A stretch of DNA of 64,000 bases from Luteimonas arsenica (GCF_004352825.1 NZ_SJRW01000002.1:124001-188000); one strand, 5' to 3'. Counted from the first letter of the stretch, positions 43,156 to 54,846 are shown. The notes: generated from the letters alone by a model not told the origin. Numbers and translations are program-made.

Positions 43156-44364
43156 ATGCCCGCTTCCCTGCTCGACGTCATCGCCGGCGGCCTCGTCCAG
43201 TCCGGCATCTGGGGCCTGTTGGCCTACCTGCTGGTGGTCACGCAGCTGACCATCTTCACGGTCACGCTGTACCTGCACCGCAGCCAGACCCACCGCGGCG
43301 TCGATTTCCATCCGGCGCTGGCGCACTTCTTCCGCTTCTGGTGCTGGCTCACCACGTCGATGATCGTGAAGGAGTGGGTGGCGATCCATCGCAAGCACCA
43401 CGCGCGCTGCGAGACCGAAGAGGATCCGCACAGCCCGATGCACAAGGGCATCCGCGAAGTGTTCTGGAAGGGCGCCGAGCTCTACCGCGAGGCGCGCACG
43501 CACCGAGCCGACATGGAGCAGTACGGCCGCGGCACGCCCGACGACTGGATCGAGCGCCATCTGTACACGCCGCACGCCAACCTGGGACCGGTGCTGATGC
43601 TGGCCATCAACGCCACCCTGTTCGGCGCGGCCGGCATCGCGATCTGGGCGATCCAGATGCTGTGGATCCCGTTCTGGGCCGCGGGCGTGGTCAACGGCCT
43701 CGGCCACTGGTGGGGCTACCGCAACTTCGAGACCACCGACACCGCCACCAACCTCAGTCCCTGGGGCGTGTGGATCGGCGGCGAGGAACTGCACAACAAC
43801 CACCACGCCTTCCCGAGCTCGGCCAAGTTCGCGCTGCGCCGCTGGGAGTTCGACATCGGCTGGGCCGCGATCAAGGGCCTGCAGGCGCTGCGCCTGGCCA
43901 AGGTGCTGCGCGTCGCGCCTTCGCTGGACGTGCGCCCGAACATCAACGTGCCCGACGGCGACACGCTCAAGGCCCTGCTGGCGCTGCGCTTCCAGGCCAT
44001 GACCGACTACCAGAAGCGCGTACTCAAGCCGGCGCTGCGCGAGGAAGCCGCCGCCGCCGGTGCGAAGCTGCGCGCGCTGCTGCCGCGCAAGCTGCGCCGC
44101 GGCCTGGTCGACGACGGCCGCTGGCTGAAGCCCGATGCCCGTGCGCAGCTGCAGGACTGGGTGGCCGCGCGTCCGCGCATCCGCACCCTGGTCGAATACC
44201 GCGCGCGACTGGCCGCGCTGCTCGAAGCGCGCAGCCACAACGCGTCCGAGTCGCTGGCCCAGCTGCAGGCCTGGTGCCGCGAGGCCGAGGCCAGCGGCAT
44301 CCGCGCGCTGCAGGACTACGCCGCGCGGCTGAAGGGCTATTCGCTGCAGCCCGCGCGCGGCTGA
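43156..44364 (+). CDS. Fatty acid desaturase with C-terminal extension
   Basis: 402 residues. An integral-membrane di-iron desaturase: histidine boxes HRSQTHRG (about 37-44), HRKHHARC (about 79-86) and HNNHHAFP (about 215-222), with hydrophobic helices at about 10-35, 55-75 and 145-180. Likely inserts a cis double bond into acyl-CoA or phospholipid acyl chains (delta-9 type). Residues about 285-402 are a helical, Arg-rich soluble extension ([20 protein letters not shown]) not needed for catalysis but seen in proteobacterial members. Single gene; divergent from mutM. Confidence 0.9.
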   Translation: MPASLLDVIAGGLVQSGIWGLLAYLLVVTQLTIFTVTLYLHRSQTHRGVDFHPALAHFFRFWCWLTTSMIVKEWVAIHRKHHARCETEEDPHSPMHKGIREVFWKGAELYREARTHRADMEQYGRGTPDDWIERHLYTPHANLGPVLMLAINATLFGAAGIAIWAIQMLWIPFWAAGVVNGLGHWWGYRNFETTDTATNLSPWGVWIGGEELHNNHHAFPSSAKFALRRWEFDIGWAAIKGLQALRLAKVLRVAPSLDVRPNINVPDGDTLKALLALRFQAMTDYQKRVLKPALREEAAAAGAKLRALLPRKLRRGLVDDGRWLKPDARAQLQDWVAARPRIRTLVEYRARLAALLEARSHNASESLAQLQAWCREAEASGIRALQDYAARLKGYSLQPARG

Positions 44365-44374
44365 GGCGGTGGCG

Positions 44375-44785
44375 ATGCCGACCGTGGCACCCGGCATCGG
44401 CGTGGGCCCTGGCGTGATGCGGGCGATGTATGCGCTGCGTGCGCCGCGGATCCTGGCCCTCGCGGTCGCGTGCACCGTGGCCGCAGTGGTCGCGCCGGCC
44501 GCGGCCCAAGTGACCGCGACCTCCGAGTACCTCGAGCGCATGGACACCGATGGCGACGGCCGCGTGTCGCTGCCCGAGTACCTGGACTGGATGGGCTACG
44601 CCTTCCGCGAAATGGACCGCGACGGCGACGGCGTGCTGGCCGCGCACGAACTGCCCGGTGGCCGCGGCGGTCCGATCACGCTTGCGCAGCACCGCGAGCG
44701 GCTCGCGGCGCGCTTCGCGAAGCAGGATGCGAACGGCGACGGCGTCCTCGACGCCCGGGAGCTGGCCGCGCCGCCGCAGCGCTGA
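44375..44785 (+). CDS. Exported EF-hand protein
   Basis: 136 residues from ATG 44375. An N-terminal signal sequence (LRAPRILALAVACTVAAVVAPAAAQ), then three EF-hand loops: DTDGDGRVSLPEY, DRDGDGVLAAHEL and DANGDGVLDAREL, each with the DxDxDG calcium-binding pattern. Probably a periplasmic calcium-binding protein; its partner is unknown. Another possible start is ATG 44417 just ahead of the signal helix. Ten bases downstream of the desaturase gene. Confidence 0.78.
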   Translation: MPTVAPGIGVGPGVMRAMYALRAPRILALAVACTVAAVVAPAAAQVTATSEYLERMDTDGDGRVSLPEYLDWMGYAFREMDRDGDGVLAAHELPGGRGGPITLAQHRERLAARFAKQDANGDGVLDARELAAPPQR

Positions 44786-44852
44786 GGCAGCCGGTGGTGC
44801 GGCGCCCAACTGGTAGTATCGGTCGCATGCGGGGATGTGCGGGGCTTCGTCC

Positions 44853-46109
44853 ATGAATCCGGCGACGATCGAAATCGTCGCCACCGTGCTGTTCGCCCTC
44901 GCGATCGTGCACACCTTCAGCACCAAGTATTTCCTGCGCCTGGCCCACCGCCAGCCGGCGCATGCCGGCAGTTGGCACCTGCTGGGCGAAGTGGAGGTGG
45001 TGTTCGGCTTCTGGGCCCTCGTGCTGGTGGTGGCGATCGCGCTGTTCGAAGGCGTGCCCGATGCCACCGCGTACGTGGATTCACGCAACTACACCGAGCC
45101 CATGTTCGTGTTCGCGATCATGGTGATCGCCGGCACGCGGCCGATCCTGTGGGCGGCCACGCACCTGGTGGACGGGCTCGCGCGGCTGCTGCCCTGGCGC
45201 AACGGCCTGGAATTCTGCTTCAGCGTGCTGGCGCTGGTGCCGCTGCTGGGCTCGTTCATCACCGAGCCGGCGGCGATGACGCTGGCGGCGATGATGCTGG
45301 CCCGCCGCGTCTATGCGGTGAACGTGTCCAACAAGGTCAAGTACGCGCTGCTGGGCACGCTCTTCGTCAACGTCTCGATCGGCGGCGTGCTGACCCCGTT
45401 CGCCGCGCCGCCGGTGCTGATGGTGGCCGGCAAGTGGAACTGGGACATCGCCTTCATGATGGCGAACTTCGGCTGGAAGGCCGCGATCGCGGTGGTGGTC
45501 AACGCCGCCCTGGTGGTGTTCGTGTTCCGCAAGGAGCTGGGCCGGTTGCCTTCGCCGGAGCAGGGCGCGAGTGCGCCGATGTCGATCCCTCTGGTGGTCG
45601 TGCACCTGCTCTTCCTGCTCGGGCTGGTGGTGTTCGCGCACCATCCGGCGGTGTTCATGGGCATCTTCCTGCTGTTCCTCGGCGTGGCCACCGCGTACAG
45701 CCGGTACCAGGACCGCCTGATCCTGCGCGAGGGCCTGCTGGTCGCCTTCTTCCTGGCCGGCCTGGTGGTGCTGGGCGGCAAGCAGCAGTGGTGGCTGGAG
45801 CCGCTGCTGATGAACATGAGCAGCGATGCGGTGTTCTTCGGCGCGGCCGCGCTGACCGCGCTCACCGACAACGCCGCGCTGACCTACCTGGGCTCCCTGG
45901 TCGAGGGCCTGAGCGACGAGTTCAAGTACATGCTGGTGGCCGGCGCGGTGTCCGGCGGCGGCCTGACCGTGATCGCCAACGCCCCCAACCCGGCCGGCAT
46001 GTCGATCGTCCGGCGCTACTTCAACGACCAGTCGGTGCATCCGGGGGGGCTGCTGCTCGCGGCGTTGCCACCCACGCTGGTGGCGATCGTGGCGCTGCGC
46101 TGGCTGTAG
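44853..46109 (+). CDS. Putative Na+/H+ antiporter family membrane protein
   Basis: 418 residues, about 11-12 hydrophobic helices. It has the two-repeat look of ion-transporter superfamily carriers: SFITEPAAMTLAAMMLA in the first half and ALTDNAALTYLGSLVEG in the second, each with Pro/Asp/Asn residues that interrupt a helix, and SGGGLTVIANAPNPAGM near the end. These match the putative Na+/H+ antiporter family of proteobacteria. Ion specificity cannot be told. ATG 44853 (MNPATIE) was preferred; ATG 44835 would add six residues. Confidence 0.82.
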   Translation: MNPATIEIVATVLFALAIVHTFSTKYFLRLAHRQPAHAGSWHLLGEVEVVFGFWALVLVVAIALFEGVPDATAYVDSRNYTEPMFVFAIMVIAGTRPILWAATHLVDGLARLLPWRNGLEFCFSVLALVPLLGSFITEPAAMTLAAMMLARRVYAVNVSNKVKYALLGTLFVNVSIGGVLTPFAAPPVLMVAGKWNWDIAFMMANFGWKAAIAVVVNAALVVFVFRKELGRLPSPEQGASAPMSIPLVVVHLLFLLGLVVFAHHPAVFMGIFLLFLGVATAYSRYQDRLILREGLLVAFFLAGLVVLGGKQQWWLEPLLMNMSSDAVFFGAAALTALTDNAALTYLGSLVEGLSDEFKYMLVAGAVSGGGLTVIANAPNPAGMSIVRRYFNDQSVHPGGLLLAALPPTLVAIVALRWL

Positions 46110-46118
46110 CGCCTCCGG

Positions 46119-46643
46119 CTACGGCCGGAAGTCGCAGACCTTGCGGAGTACGCGGTCGTCCGCGGGCAGCTGCACCCAGTCCGCGTTCTCCAGGCGCCCG
46201 CCCTCGGCGAGCCCGACGTCGTCGAGCAGGTCGGCGCGGCGGTGCGCGTTGCAGTCGTACACCGCGCCGTACTGGCGGGTCGGTTCCCAGCGCCCGGCAA
46301 GGATCACGCGGGTCAGGACCTGCCCCGGCGCATCGGCATGGCGGCGGTCGAAGCGGTGGTCGACCGCGATCAGGCGGTTGGTGAGCGGCACCACGTAGGT
46401 CCAGGGCCGGTACCAGCTGCGCGTCTGGTTCGTGGACGCCACCTCGACGCCGTCAGGGAAGGTGGCCGTGGTGCGGTCGAGCCACGAGTACTCGAACCAC
46501 ACCGCCATCAGCAGCATCCCGGCACCCGCCGCCGCCGGCACGATCCACTGCGGGAGGCGCCTGCGCAGCGCGATGTTGATCGAGAGCGCGATGCCGGCCA
46601 GGCCGAAGCCGGCGGCGATGATGGCGATGAACTCCAGCAGCAT
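46119..46643 (-). CDS. Small inner-membrane protein of unknown function
   Basis: 174 residues. Two hydrophobic helices at the N-terminus (about 3-24 and 34-50), then a soluble domain of about 120 residues with several aromatic strands (SWYRPWTYVVPLTNRLIAVD, GRWEPTRQYGAVYDCNAHRRADLL, WVQLPADDRVLRKVC). Two Cys in this domain could form a disulphide. No family recognised. Convergent with the antiporter gene. Confidence 0.65.
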   Translation of the reverse strand: MLLEFIAIIAAGFGLAGIALSINIALRRRLPQWIVPAAAGAGMLLMAVWFEYSWLDRTTATFPDGVEVASTNQTRSWYRPWTYVVPLTNRLIAVDHRFDRRHADAPGQVLTRVILAGRWEPTRQYGAVYDCNAHRRADLLDDVGLAEGGRLENADWVQLPADDRVLRKVCDFRP

Positions 46644-46719
46644 GGATGCTCCCGATGCATTGGCAGGGCGGTGGGTGGGGATTGTAGTGCGGGGCCGGCG
46701 CGCGGCATTGCCCGCCCCC

Positions 46720-46757
46720 AAAAGGGCGGCCCGCCCCGTTGCCGGGAGCGGGCCGCC
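46720..46757 (-). terminator. Rho-independent terminator of the symporter operon
   Basis: On the minus strand GGCGGCCCGC pairs with GCGGGCCGCC (46748-46757 with 46725-46734) and is followed by CTTTT. It lies about 20 bases after the symporter stop at 46779. Confidence 0.85.
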
Positions 46758-46778
46758 GTTGCAGCGCGTCAGGCCGGA

Positions 46779-48557
46779 TCAGTGATGGCCGGTGGCCACG
46801 CCTGCGCCGCGCGGGACGCGGATGTCCTCGACCAGGTGCTGGATGTGCTCGGGCACCGGCTTGGTGAGCTTCATCGTGATGTAGGCGGCGATGAAGTTCA
46901 GGACCGCACCGACCGCACCGAAGGCCAGCGGCGAGATGCCGAACAGCCAGTTCTCCGGGGTGTCGGCCAGCATGTTGGTGCCGGCGATGAAGAACCAGCC
47001 CTTGTAGGTGAACAGGTACACGCTGGTGGAGATCAGGCCGACCAGCATGCCCACGACCGCGCCGGTGGAGTTCATCTTCGTGGAGAAGATGCCCATCATG
47101 ATCGCCGGGAACAGCGAGCTGGCCGCCAGACCGAAGGCGAAGGCCACGGTCTGGGCCGCGAATCCGGGTGGATTCATGCCCAGCCAGGTCGCGACCACGA
47201 TCGCGAATGCCATCGACACGCGTGCCGCCAGCAGCTCGCCCTTCTCCGTGATGTCGGGCTTGAACGTCTTCTTGATCAGGTCGTGGCTCACCGCCGACGA
47301 GATCGCCAGCAGCAGGCCCGCCGCCGTCGACAGTGCCGCCGCCAGGCCGCCGGCCGCGATCAGGGCGATCACCCAGCCGGGCAGGCCCGCGATCTCCGGG
47401 TTCGCCAGCACCAGGATGTCCTGGTTGAAGGTGACCATCTCGTTGCCCTGCCAGCCACGCTCGGCCGCCACCGCCGCGAACTCGGTGCTGCCCTCGTTGT
47501 AGGACTGGATCATGCCGTCGCCGTTCTTGTCCTCGAACTTCAGCAGGCCGGTCTGCTCCCAATTGTGCATCCAGTCCGGGCGAGCCTCATAGGTCAGCGA
47601 CTCGGCGGCGCGGGTGCCCTCGGGGTAGATCGTGGTCAGGATGTTCAGGCGCGCCATCGCACCCACCGCCGGGGCGACGGTGTAGAGCAGGGCGATGAAC
47701 ACCAGCGCCCAGCCTGCCGATTTGCGCGCGTCGGACACCTTGGGCACGGTGAAGAAGCGGATGATCACGTGTGGCAGGCCGGCGGTGCCGACCATCAGCG
47801 ACAGCGTGAACAGCGTCATGTTGAGGGTGGAATCGTGCAGCCCGGTGTAGTCGGCGAAGCCGAGGTCGACCAGGATCTGGTCCAGCCTGGCCAGCAGCGG
47901 CATGCCCGAATCGACGTGGGTCGAGAACAGGCCCAGCTGCGGGATCGGGTTGCCCGTCAGCTGCAGGGAGATGAACACCGCCGGGATGGTGTAGGCGATG
48001 ATCAGCACGATGTACTGCGCCACCTGGGTGTAGGTGATGCCCTTCATGCCGCCCAGCACCGCGTACACGAACACCACAGCCGATGCGATCAGCAGGCCGG
48101 TGTTGGTGTCCACCTCCAGGAAGCGCGAGAACGCCACGCCGGCGCCGGTCATCTGGCCGATCACGTAGGTGATCGAGATCATCAGCAGCGCGGCCACCGC
48201 CACCAGGCGCGCGGTGCGGCTGTAGTAGCGGTCACCGATGAAGTCGGGCACGGTGAAGCGGCCGAACTTGCGCAGGTAGGGCGCCAGCAGCATCGCCAGC
48301 AGCACGTAGCCGCCGGTCCAGCCCATGAGATAGGCCGAATTGCCGTAGCCGACGAAGGCGATCAGGCCGGCCATCGAGATGAACGAGGCCGCCGACATCC
48401 AGTCCGCGGCGATCGCCATGCCGTTGGTGACCGGATGCACGCTGCGGCCCGCGGCGTAGAACTCCGACGTGGACGCCGCGCGTGCCCAGATCGCGATCGC
48501 GATGTAGAGCAGGAACGAGCCGCCGACGAAGATGAGATTGAGAGTGAACTGGTCCAT
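46779..48557 (-). CDS. Sodium:solute symporter family protein (VC_2705-type, large subunit)
   Basis: 592 residues, about 13 hydrophobic helices, SSS/SLC5 fold. EFYAAGRSVHPVTNGMAIAADWMSAASFISMAG carries the typical sodium-site helix; QMTGAGVAFSRFL and ALSTAAGLLLAISSAVSHDL match the family. A hydrophilic loop with an EF-hand-like DKNGDGMIQSY (about 330-345) is distinctive of the subfamily that pairs with a small DUF4212 protein. Transports a small carboxylate, most likely acetate given acs, crbR and crbS nearby (inference). Ten bases after the DUF4212 gene. Confidence 0.93.
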   Translation of the reverse strand: MDQFTLNLIFVGGSFLLYIAIAIWARAASTSEFYAAGRSVHPVTNGMAIAADWMSAASFISMAGLIAFVGYGNSAYLMGWTGGYVLLAMLLAPYLRKFGRFTVPDFIGDRYYSRTARLVAVAALLMISITYVIGQMTGAGVAFSRFLEVDTNTGLLIASAVVFVYAVLGGMKGITYTQVAQYIVLIIAYTIPAVFISLQLTGNPIPQLGLFSTHVDSGMPLLARLDQILVDLGFADYTGLHDSTLNMTLFTLSLMVGTAGLPHVIIRFFTVPKVSDARKSAGWALVFIALLYTVAPAVGAMARLNILTTIYPEGTRAAESLTYEARPDWMHNWEQTGLLKFEDKNGDGMIQSYNEGSTEFAAVAAERGWQGNEMVTFNQDILVLANPEIAGLPGWVIALIAAGGLAAALSTAAGLLLAISSAVSHDLIKKTFKPDITEKGELLAARVSMAFAIVVATWLGMNPPGFAAQTVAFAFGLAASSLFPAIMMGIFSTKMNSTGAVVGMLVGLISTSVYLFTYKGWFFIAGTNMLADTPENWLFGISPLAFGAVGAVLNFIAAYITMKLTKPVPEHIQHLVEDIRVPRGAGVATGHH

Positions 48558-48567
48558 GGTCGGTCCC

Positions 48568-48825
48568 TTAGTCTTCGTGCACGTCGTACTCGCGATCGAG
48601 CCGGTTCATGTACCAGGTGTAGTAGAAGATCAGCACGATGAAGGTCAGGATCGACCCCTGCTGGGCGAACCAGAAACCCAGGTCGGTGCCGCCGATGCGG
48701 ATGCCCGCGAGCAGCGGGCGCAGGATGATGCCGAACCCGTACGAGACCAGCGCCCAGATCCCCATGCAGATGAAGATGATCCGGAGATTGGCCTTCCAGT
48801 AGTTGCTTGATGATTTCTCGGACAT
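48568..48825 (-). CDS. DUF4212 small symporter subunit
   Basis: 85 residues with two transmembrane helices (about 13-38 and 50-74). The pattern YWKANLRIIFICMGIWALVSYGFGI, then GFWFAQQGSILTFIVLIFYYTWYMNRLDREYDV is the DUF4212 signature, always found directly before a VC_2705-type sodium:solute symporter. It probably forms a complex with the product of 46779-48557. Located between the porin gene and the symporter gene, so the three form one unit. Confidence 0.93.
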   Translation of the reverse strand: MSEKSSSNYWKANLRIIFICMGIWALVSYGFGIILRPLLAGIRIGGTDLGFWFAQQGSILTFIVLIFYYTWYMNRLDREYDVHED

Positions 48826-48855
48826 GTCTGTCTTTGCCCCCCTCAGGCAGGTCGA

Positions 48856-50226
48856 TCAGAAGCTGTACTTGACAGTGGTCTGGATGCGCTTGAGGTCGCC
48901 CTTGCGGTCGTCCTCGAGCTCACGCTCGGCCCAGCCGATCTCCGCGCCGATGTCGAGCTTCGGGAACGGCGAATAGATCAGGTTGGCGTGGAAGGACTGC
49001 GCGCGCTCGGTGGCGGCGAAACTGCCCGGCCCCCAGCCCGCGAGCCCGCGGTCGTTGTCGAACTCGGCGACCGAATACATCAGGTTGCTGCGCAGCTTGT
49101 CGCTGAACGCATGCCGCCAGGCGACGAAGCCGCCGGCACCGTCCTGCGCGTGCAGGTTGCCGTTGGCGTCGACCACCGTGTCGGTGCCCAGGCCGAAGCC
49201 GAGGTAGCGGCCGATGCCGCTGCCGTAGTTCGCCATCCAGCGGATGTCGTCGTTGGCGCCGATGTTGAAGCGCCCCGACAGGCTGAACGCGGCACCGGTT
49301 TCGCTCTCGTCGCCGTACTTGAGCTGGCGCAGCAGGCCGGCGGCGCTGAAGTGGCCCCACTTGCCCGAGGTCACGTAGCGCGCGGTCACGTCGGGCATCG
49401 AGTCGCTGCCGCCGGCGTTGAAGCGGGCCGCGGTGGCGATGTCGCTGACGGTCGTGTGCGGGTTCTCCAGCGCGACCGAGAACGGGCCGTTGGTGTAGCG
49501 GATCTGCGCCTGGCGGACGAAGGTCGTGCCTTCGGTGACGCCGACGAAGTCCACGGCCTCGGGCAGCGCCGCCACGTCCTGGAAGTTGGACCAGGTCTGG
49601 CCGGCCAGCCAGTTGTTCCAGCTCACGTAGGCATGGCGAAGGGTGATGCCGTGGGTGTTGGTGGACACCTCGTTGCCCAGGTTCGAGGTGCCGCCGCCGA
49701 ACATGTCTGCCTCGATGAAGGCACGGAACTTGTCGCCGCCCTCGGTGGTGTGGTCGGCCGCGAACCAGAAGCGCGAGAAGGCGGCGTGGAAGTCGGTGTA
49801 GGGATCGCTGTCGGGCTCCGCGCCGTTGGCGGTCACCGGGATCGTGCTGGGCACGTAGAACATGCGTCCCGCGGAGCCCTCGGCGATCGGGCCGTCGCTG
49901 GTGTCGGTGACCATCGCATCGAACTTGATGAAGCCGCCGTAGGTGAACACCGCATCCGGGTTGGCCAGGATCGGCTTGGACTGGACCGGCTTCGCCGCCG
50001 GCTGGGCGACCTGGACCTCGTCCAGGCGGGTCTGCGCCTGGGTGATGCTTTCCTGCTGCTGTTGCTGCGCCTGCAGCAGGGTCTGGATCTGCGCTTCGAG
50101 CTGGGCGACACGGGCCTCCAGCTCGGCTTCCTTCGCGGTCTGCGCGAAGGCCACGCCGGGTGCCGCAAGCGCGACCAGCACTGCGGTGGCCAGCAATTTC
50201 CGTGAATTGCGTCGTTTCGTCATCAT
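48856..50226 (-). CDS. DcaP-like trimeric porin
   Basis: 456 residues. Sec signal peptide (about 1-28, LLATAVLVALAAPGVAFA), an N-terminal periplasmic coiled-coil (EAELEARVAQLEAQIQTLLQAQQ), then a beta-barrel starting at FTYGGFIKFDAM with alternating strands and a C-terminal Phe (IQTTVKYSF), as in DcaP proteins. DcaP-type porins admit organic acids through the outer membrane. Two consecutive ATGs (50226, 50223) follow GGGAGGGAG. Upstream of the symporter subunits, so it likely supplies the same substrate. Confidence 0.9.
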   Translation of the reverse strand: MMTKRRNSRKLLATAVLVALAAPGVAFAQTAKEAELEARVAQLEAQIQTLLQAQQQQQESITQAQTRLDEVQVAQPAAKPVQSKPILANPDAVFTYGGFIKFDAMVTDTSDGPIAEGSAGRMFYVPSTIPVTANGAEPDSDPYTDFHAAFSRFWFAADHTTEGGDKFRAFIEADMFGGGTSNLGNEVSTNTHGITLRHAYVSWNNWLAGQTWSNFQDVAALPEAVDFVGVTEGTTFVRQAQIRYTNGPFSVALENPHTTVSDIATAARFNAGGSDSMPDVTARYVTSGKWGHFSAAGLLRQLKYGDESETGAAFSLSGRFNIGANDDIRWMANYGSGIGRYLGFGLGTDTVVDANGNLHAQDGAGGFVAWRHAFSDKLRSNLMYSVAEFDNDRGLAGWGPGSFAATERAQSFHANLIYSPFPKLDIGAEIGWAERELEDDRKGDLKRIQTTVKYSF

Positions 50227-50295
50227 TTCTCCCTCCCACAGGACGTCCACGCAGCGCGCGGTCCCCCGAGACTGACCGGGTGGCCGGGGCTCGCC

Positions 50296-50315
50296 TATTC
50301 GCCATTGGTCGAATA
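50296..50315. promoter_or_regulatory. Inverted repeat in the porin promoter region
   Basis: TATTCG and CGAATA flank an 8-base centre CCATTGGT about 70 bases before the porin ATG (minus strand). It may be the operator for the porin-symporter operon. Confidence 0.4.
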
Positions 50316-50340
50316 CGCCGGCAGGCGGAGCGGCGGCGGA

Positions 50341-50970
50341 CTACCGGCCCGGTCCCGCCGCGTGGGGCCGGTGCGGGGTCTGCAGCGCCAGCCAGCACAG
50401 GCCCACGGTGACCGCGTCGCCCAGCGCGCTGTGGCGGCCGAGCACGGGCACGCCGAGGCTGTCGGCGATGTGCTGGAAGTCGAGGTTGGGCGGCGCGTTG
50501 GGCTGGGCGCGGCGGGCACGCGCCGCGAAGGCGTCGGCCAGGTCCACGCGCGGATTGGGCAGCGCGAAGCCGGTCAGGCCGCGCACGTGCGGCGACAGCA
50601 TCGCCAGGTCGAAGCCGAGGTGGTAGCCGAGCAGCCTGCGTCCCTGCAGCCAGTGCAGGAACTCGCGCACGGCGGTGGTGACTGAAACGCCCCCGGCGGC
50701 CTCTTCAGGCGTGATGCGGTGGTGGCGGATGGACTCGATGCCGAAGTCGCGGTCGGCGCGGATGCGCCGCTCGAAGCGCGCGGACGTGAGCACGCGCCCG
50801 TCGCGCACGGGCACCGCGGCGAGGCTGAGGATGTGGTCCTGCCTCGGGTCCAGGCCGGTGGTCTCCAGGTCCAGGCTGACCCACTCGCCGGGCGGCGCGG
50901 GCCGCAGCAGGCCGGCCCATTCGCCCTTGCCGGCCCGCCGTCCCAGCCACCAGCGTTGCAGCGCGTGCAT
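50341..50970 (-). CDS. DnaQ-like 3'-5' exonuclease
   Basis: 209 residues. DEDDh exonuclease motifs: SLDLETTGLDP (Exo I), LLGYHLGFDLAML (Exo II), and HSALGDAVTVGL (Exo III with His). The N-terminus is a short basic helix (MHALQRWWLGRRAG). Its ATG at 50970 overlaps the stop of the CNMP/CBS/DUF294 gene by one base, so the two are translated together. This exonuclease/DUF294 pair is commonly found beside VC_2705-type symporters; its role there is not established. Confidence 0.9.
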   Translation of the reverse strand: MHALQRWWLGRRAGKGEWAGLLRPAPPGEWVSLDLETTGLDPRQDHILSLAAVPVRDGRVLTSARFERRIRADRDFGIESIRHHRITPEEAAGGVSVTTAVREFLHWLQGRRLLGYHLGFDLAMLSPHVRGLTGFALPNPRVDLADAFAARARRAQPNAPPNLDFQHIADSLGVPVLGRHSALGDAVTVGLCWLALQTPHRPHAAGPGR

Positions 50971-52787
50971 CAGTCGCGCAGGTGGAAGCTTTGGCGGACG
51001 TGGGCGCGGAAGTCCTTGACCACGTGCAGCGCGTCGCGCATGAGTTCGCGGTCGAGGCGGCGCAGGCGCGAGGGGTCGATGTGGTTGTCGGCCTGGCGGC
51101 CCTCGGCGAGCGCGGCGAACTGTGCGTCCAGGCGCATGTGCTGGAACACGTTGAGCGCCTGCGGCAGGTCGCGCCCCAGCGCCGGCGACAGTTCGCCGCA
51201 TTCCACCAGCGCGGCGCAGCGCTCGCGGCTGTTGGTGGCCGTGATCCCGTGGCGCAGCGCCAGGCAGCGCAGACCATGCACCACCGGGAAGATGCCGCCC
51301 TTCTTGATGTCGGTGCCGGCGCCCCCGCTCCTGACCCGTCCGAAGAAGGTCAGCGGGGTGGCGAATTCGAGCGTGGCCGCGGCCAGGTGGTGGAGCAGGA
51401 TCTCGTCGTCGCCCAGCGCCATCAGCGCGTCCTTGACGGGCGCGAACAGCGCCGCATTGCCGGCCACCGGCCGCGCATCGAGCGCGATCGACAGGTCGAG
51501 CGCACCCTGCCCGCCGTGCACGCGCTTCCACTGCCCGATGCGATCGCGCCACTCCGACGCGGCCATCCGCCAGTGCGGGTTGTCGACCATCACGCGGCCC
51601 GGGCAGGGCGGATAGCCGACCTTGGCCAGCGCGGCGCTGAAGCGCTCCATCGCCGCCGCGAGCCCCGGCCAGTCGAGGCCGTCGGCGAGCACCAGCGCGT
51701 TGTCCTGGTCGGTCTTGAGCAGCTGCTCGCGGCGGCCTTCGCTGCCCATGACCAGCAGGCAGACGCGGTCGTGCAGCTCCGCCGGCACGACCAGCTCGAA
51801 GATGCGGCCCATGATGCGGCTGTTGAGCGCGCTGACCAGCTCCATCATGTAGGGGATGCGCGTGCCGTTGACGTTCAGGCTGCGCACCAGGCGGGTCATG
51901 CCGGAGGCGGCATCGGCGATCGCGTCGATGTCGCGGGCGCGGGCCAGGCCCAGGCTGATCAGGTGCGAATGGCTGGCGAAGTGGGCCAGCACTTCGGCCA
52001 TGCCCAGGGTTCCCGCGATCCGGCTGCCTTCGGTGACCACCACGCGCTCGATCTCGCGCTCGGTCATGTCGATCAGGGCCTGGAACAGCACTTCGCCGGT
52101 GCCGATGCTGACCAGCGGGCGGCTGGCCAGCGGCCCGATCGGCGCGTCCAGCGGCAGGCGCTGCCGGGTCAGCGCCTCCAGCAGGTCGGTGCGGGTGACG
52201 ATGCCCGGCGCATCGTGCGCCGGGTCGTAGACCAGCAGGCAGTCCACGTGGCGCTCGCGCAGGCGCGCGCTGGCCTCGGCGATGCTGGTGTCGGCGTCGA
52301 CGCGCTCAGGCGGCGCAAGCCCGGCCTCGCCGACCCGGATCACCATCAGTTCGGCCGACTCGCTCCGCTCCGCGCCGCTGGACAGCCGGCCCTTGGTCGC
52401 CAGCCCTTCGTGGAAGTACGCCGCCACTGCGGGGTTGTCGGCCAGCAGCTGGCGGAAGACCTCAGCCGGGATCAGGTGGCTCAGGCAGTCGCCGTCGCTG
52501 CGGTAGCTCAGGCGCGCGCGGCCGGCCATCACCGCCCAGGCGCCGATGACGTCGCCCGGGCCGTAGTCGGCAAAGCGCTCCTCGCGCCCGCGGTCGTCCA
52601 CCTGGAAGGCGTGCACCAGACCCTTGAGGATCACGAAGACGTGCGGCGAGGCCTTGCCGGCCTCGATCAGGGTGGTGCCGCCGGGATGGAAGCCGATGTC
52701 GACGCTGGCCTGCAGGCGCCGGCGCCCCGCATCGTCGAGCAGGTCGAACGGCGGCAGGCTGAGGTCCAGGCCGGGCACGGGGTCCAT
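50970..52787 (-). CDS. Cyclic nucleotide-binding/CBS/DUF294 nucleotidyltransferase-like protein
   Basis: 605 residues. Residues about 15-130 are a cyclic nucleotide-binding domain (GTTLIEAGKASPHVFVILKGLVHAF, FADYGPGDVIGAW). Two CBS motifs at about 155-275 follow (DTSIAEASARLRERHVDCLLVYD and VSIGTGEVLFQALIDMTEREIERVVV). DUF294 nucleotidyltransferase-like domain: LLVMGSEGRREQLLKTDQDNAL (about 345-366) with the GSxxRxE...DQD motif. C-terminal helical domain. Probably a nucleotide-sensing regulator of acetate or energy metabolism. ATG 52787 lies in the divergent region from acs. Confidence 0.92.
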   Translation of the reverse strand: MDPVPGLDLSLPPFDLLDDAGRRRLQASVDIGFHPGGTTLIEAGKASPHVFVILKGLVHAFQVDDRGREERFADYGPGDVIGAWAVMAGRARLSYRSDGDCLSHLIPAEVFRQLLADNPAVAAYFHEGLATKGRLSSGAERSESAELMVIRVGEAGLAPPERVDADTSIAEASARLRERHVDCLLVYDPAHDAPGIVTRTDLLEALTRQRLPLDAPIGPLASRPLVSIGTGEVLFQALIDMTEREIERVVVTEGSRIAGTLGMAEVLAHFASHSHLISLGLARARDIDAIADAASGMTRLVRSLNVNGTRIPYMMELVSALNSRIMGRIFELVVPAELHDRVCLLVMGSEGRREQLLKTDQDNALVLADGLDWPGLAAAMERFSAALAKVGYPPCPGRVMVDNPHWRMAASEWRDRIGQWKRVHGGQGALDLSIALDARPVAGNAALFAPVKDALMALGDDEILLHHLAAATLEFATPLTFFGRVRSGGAGTDIKKGGIFPVVHGLRCLALRHGITATNSRERCAALVECGELSPALGRDLPQALNVFQHMRLDAQFAALAEGRQADNHIDPSRLRRLDRELMRDALHVVKDFRAHVRQSFHLRD

Positions 52788-52822
52788 GGCCGCATTGTGC
52801 GTCGCCGCCGCCGGGTGGTGAA

Positions 52823-52836
52823 TAGACCAAGGTCTA
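52823..52836. promoter_or_regulatory. Perfect TAGACC-AA-GGTCTA palindrome between acs and the DUF294 gene
   Basis: 14-bp perfect inverted repeat located 60 bases before the acs ATG and 36 bases before the divergent DUF294 start. Symmetry and length suit a dimeric LuxR/NarL-type regulator, and the CrbR gene is directly downstream of acs. The link is inference. Confidence 0.55.
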
Positions 52837-52896
52837 AACCGCGTCGCGCTGCAATGCGGCAAACTGGGGCGGCCACGTTCCAGAGGATGAAACGCC

Positions 52897-54840
<1,944 letters not shown>

Positions 54841-54846
54841 AGCCAC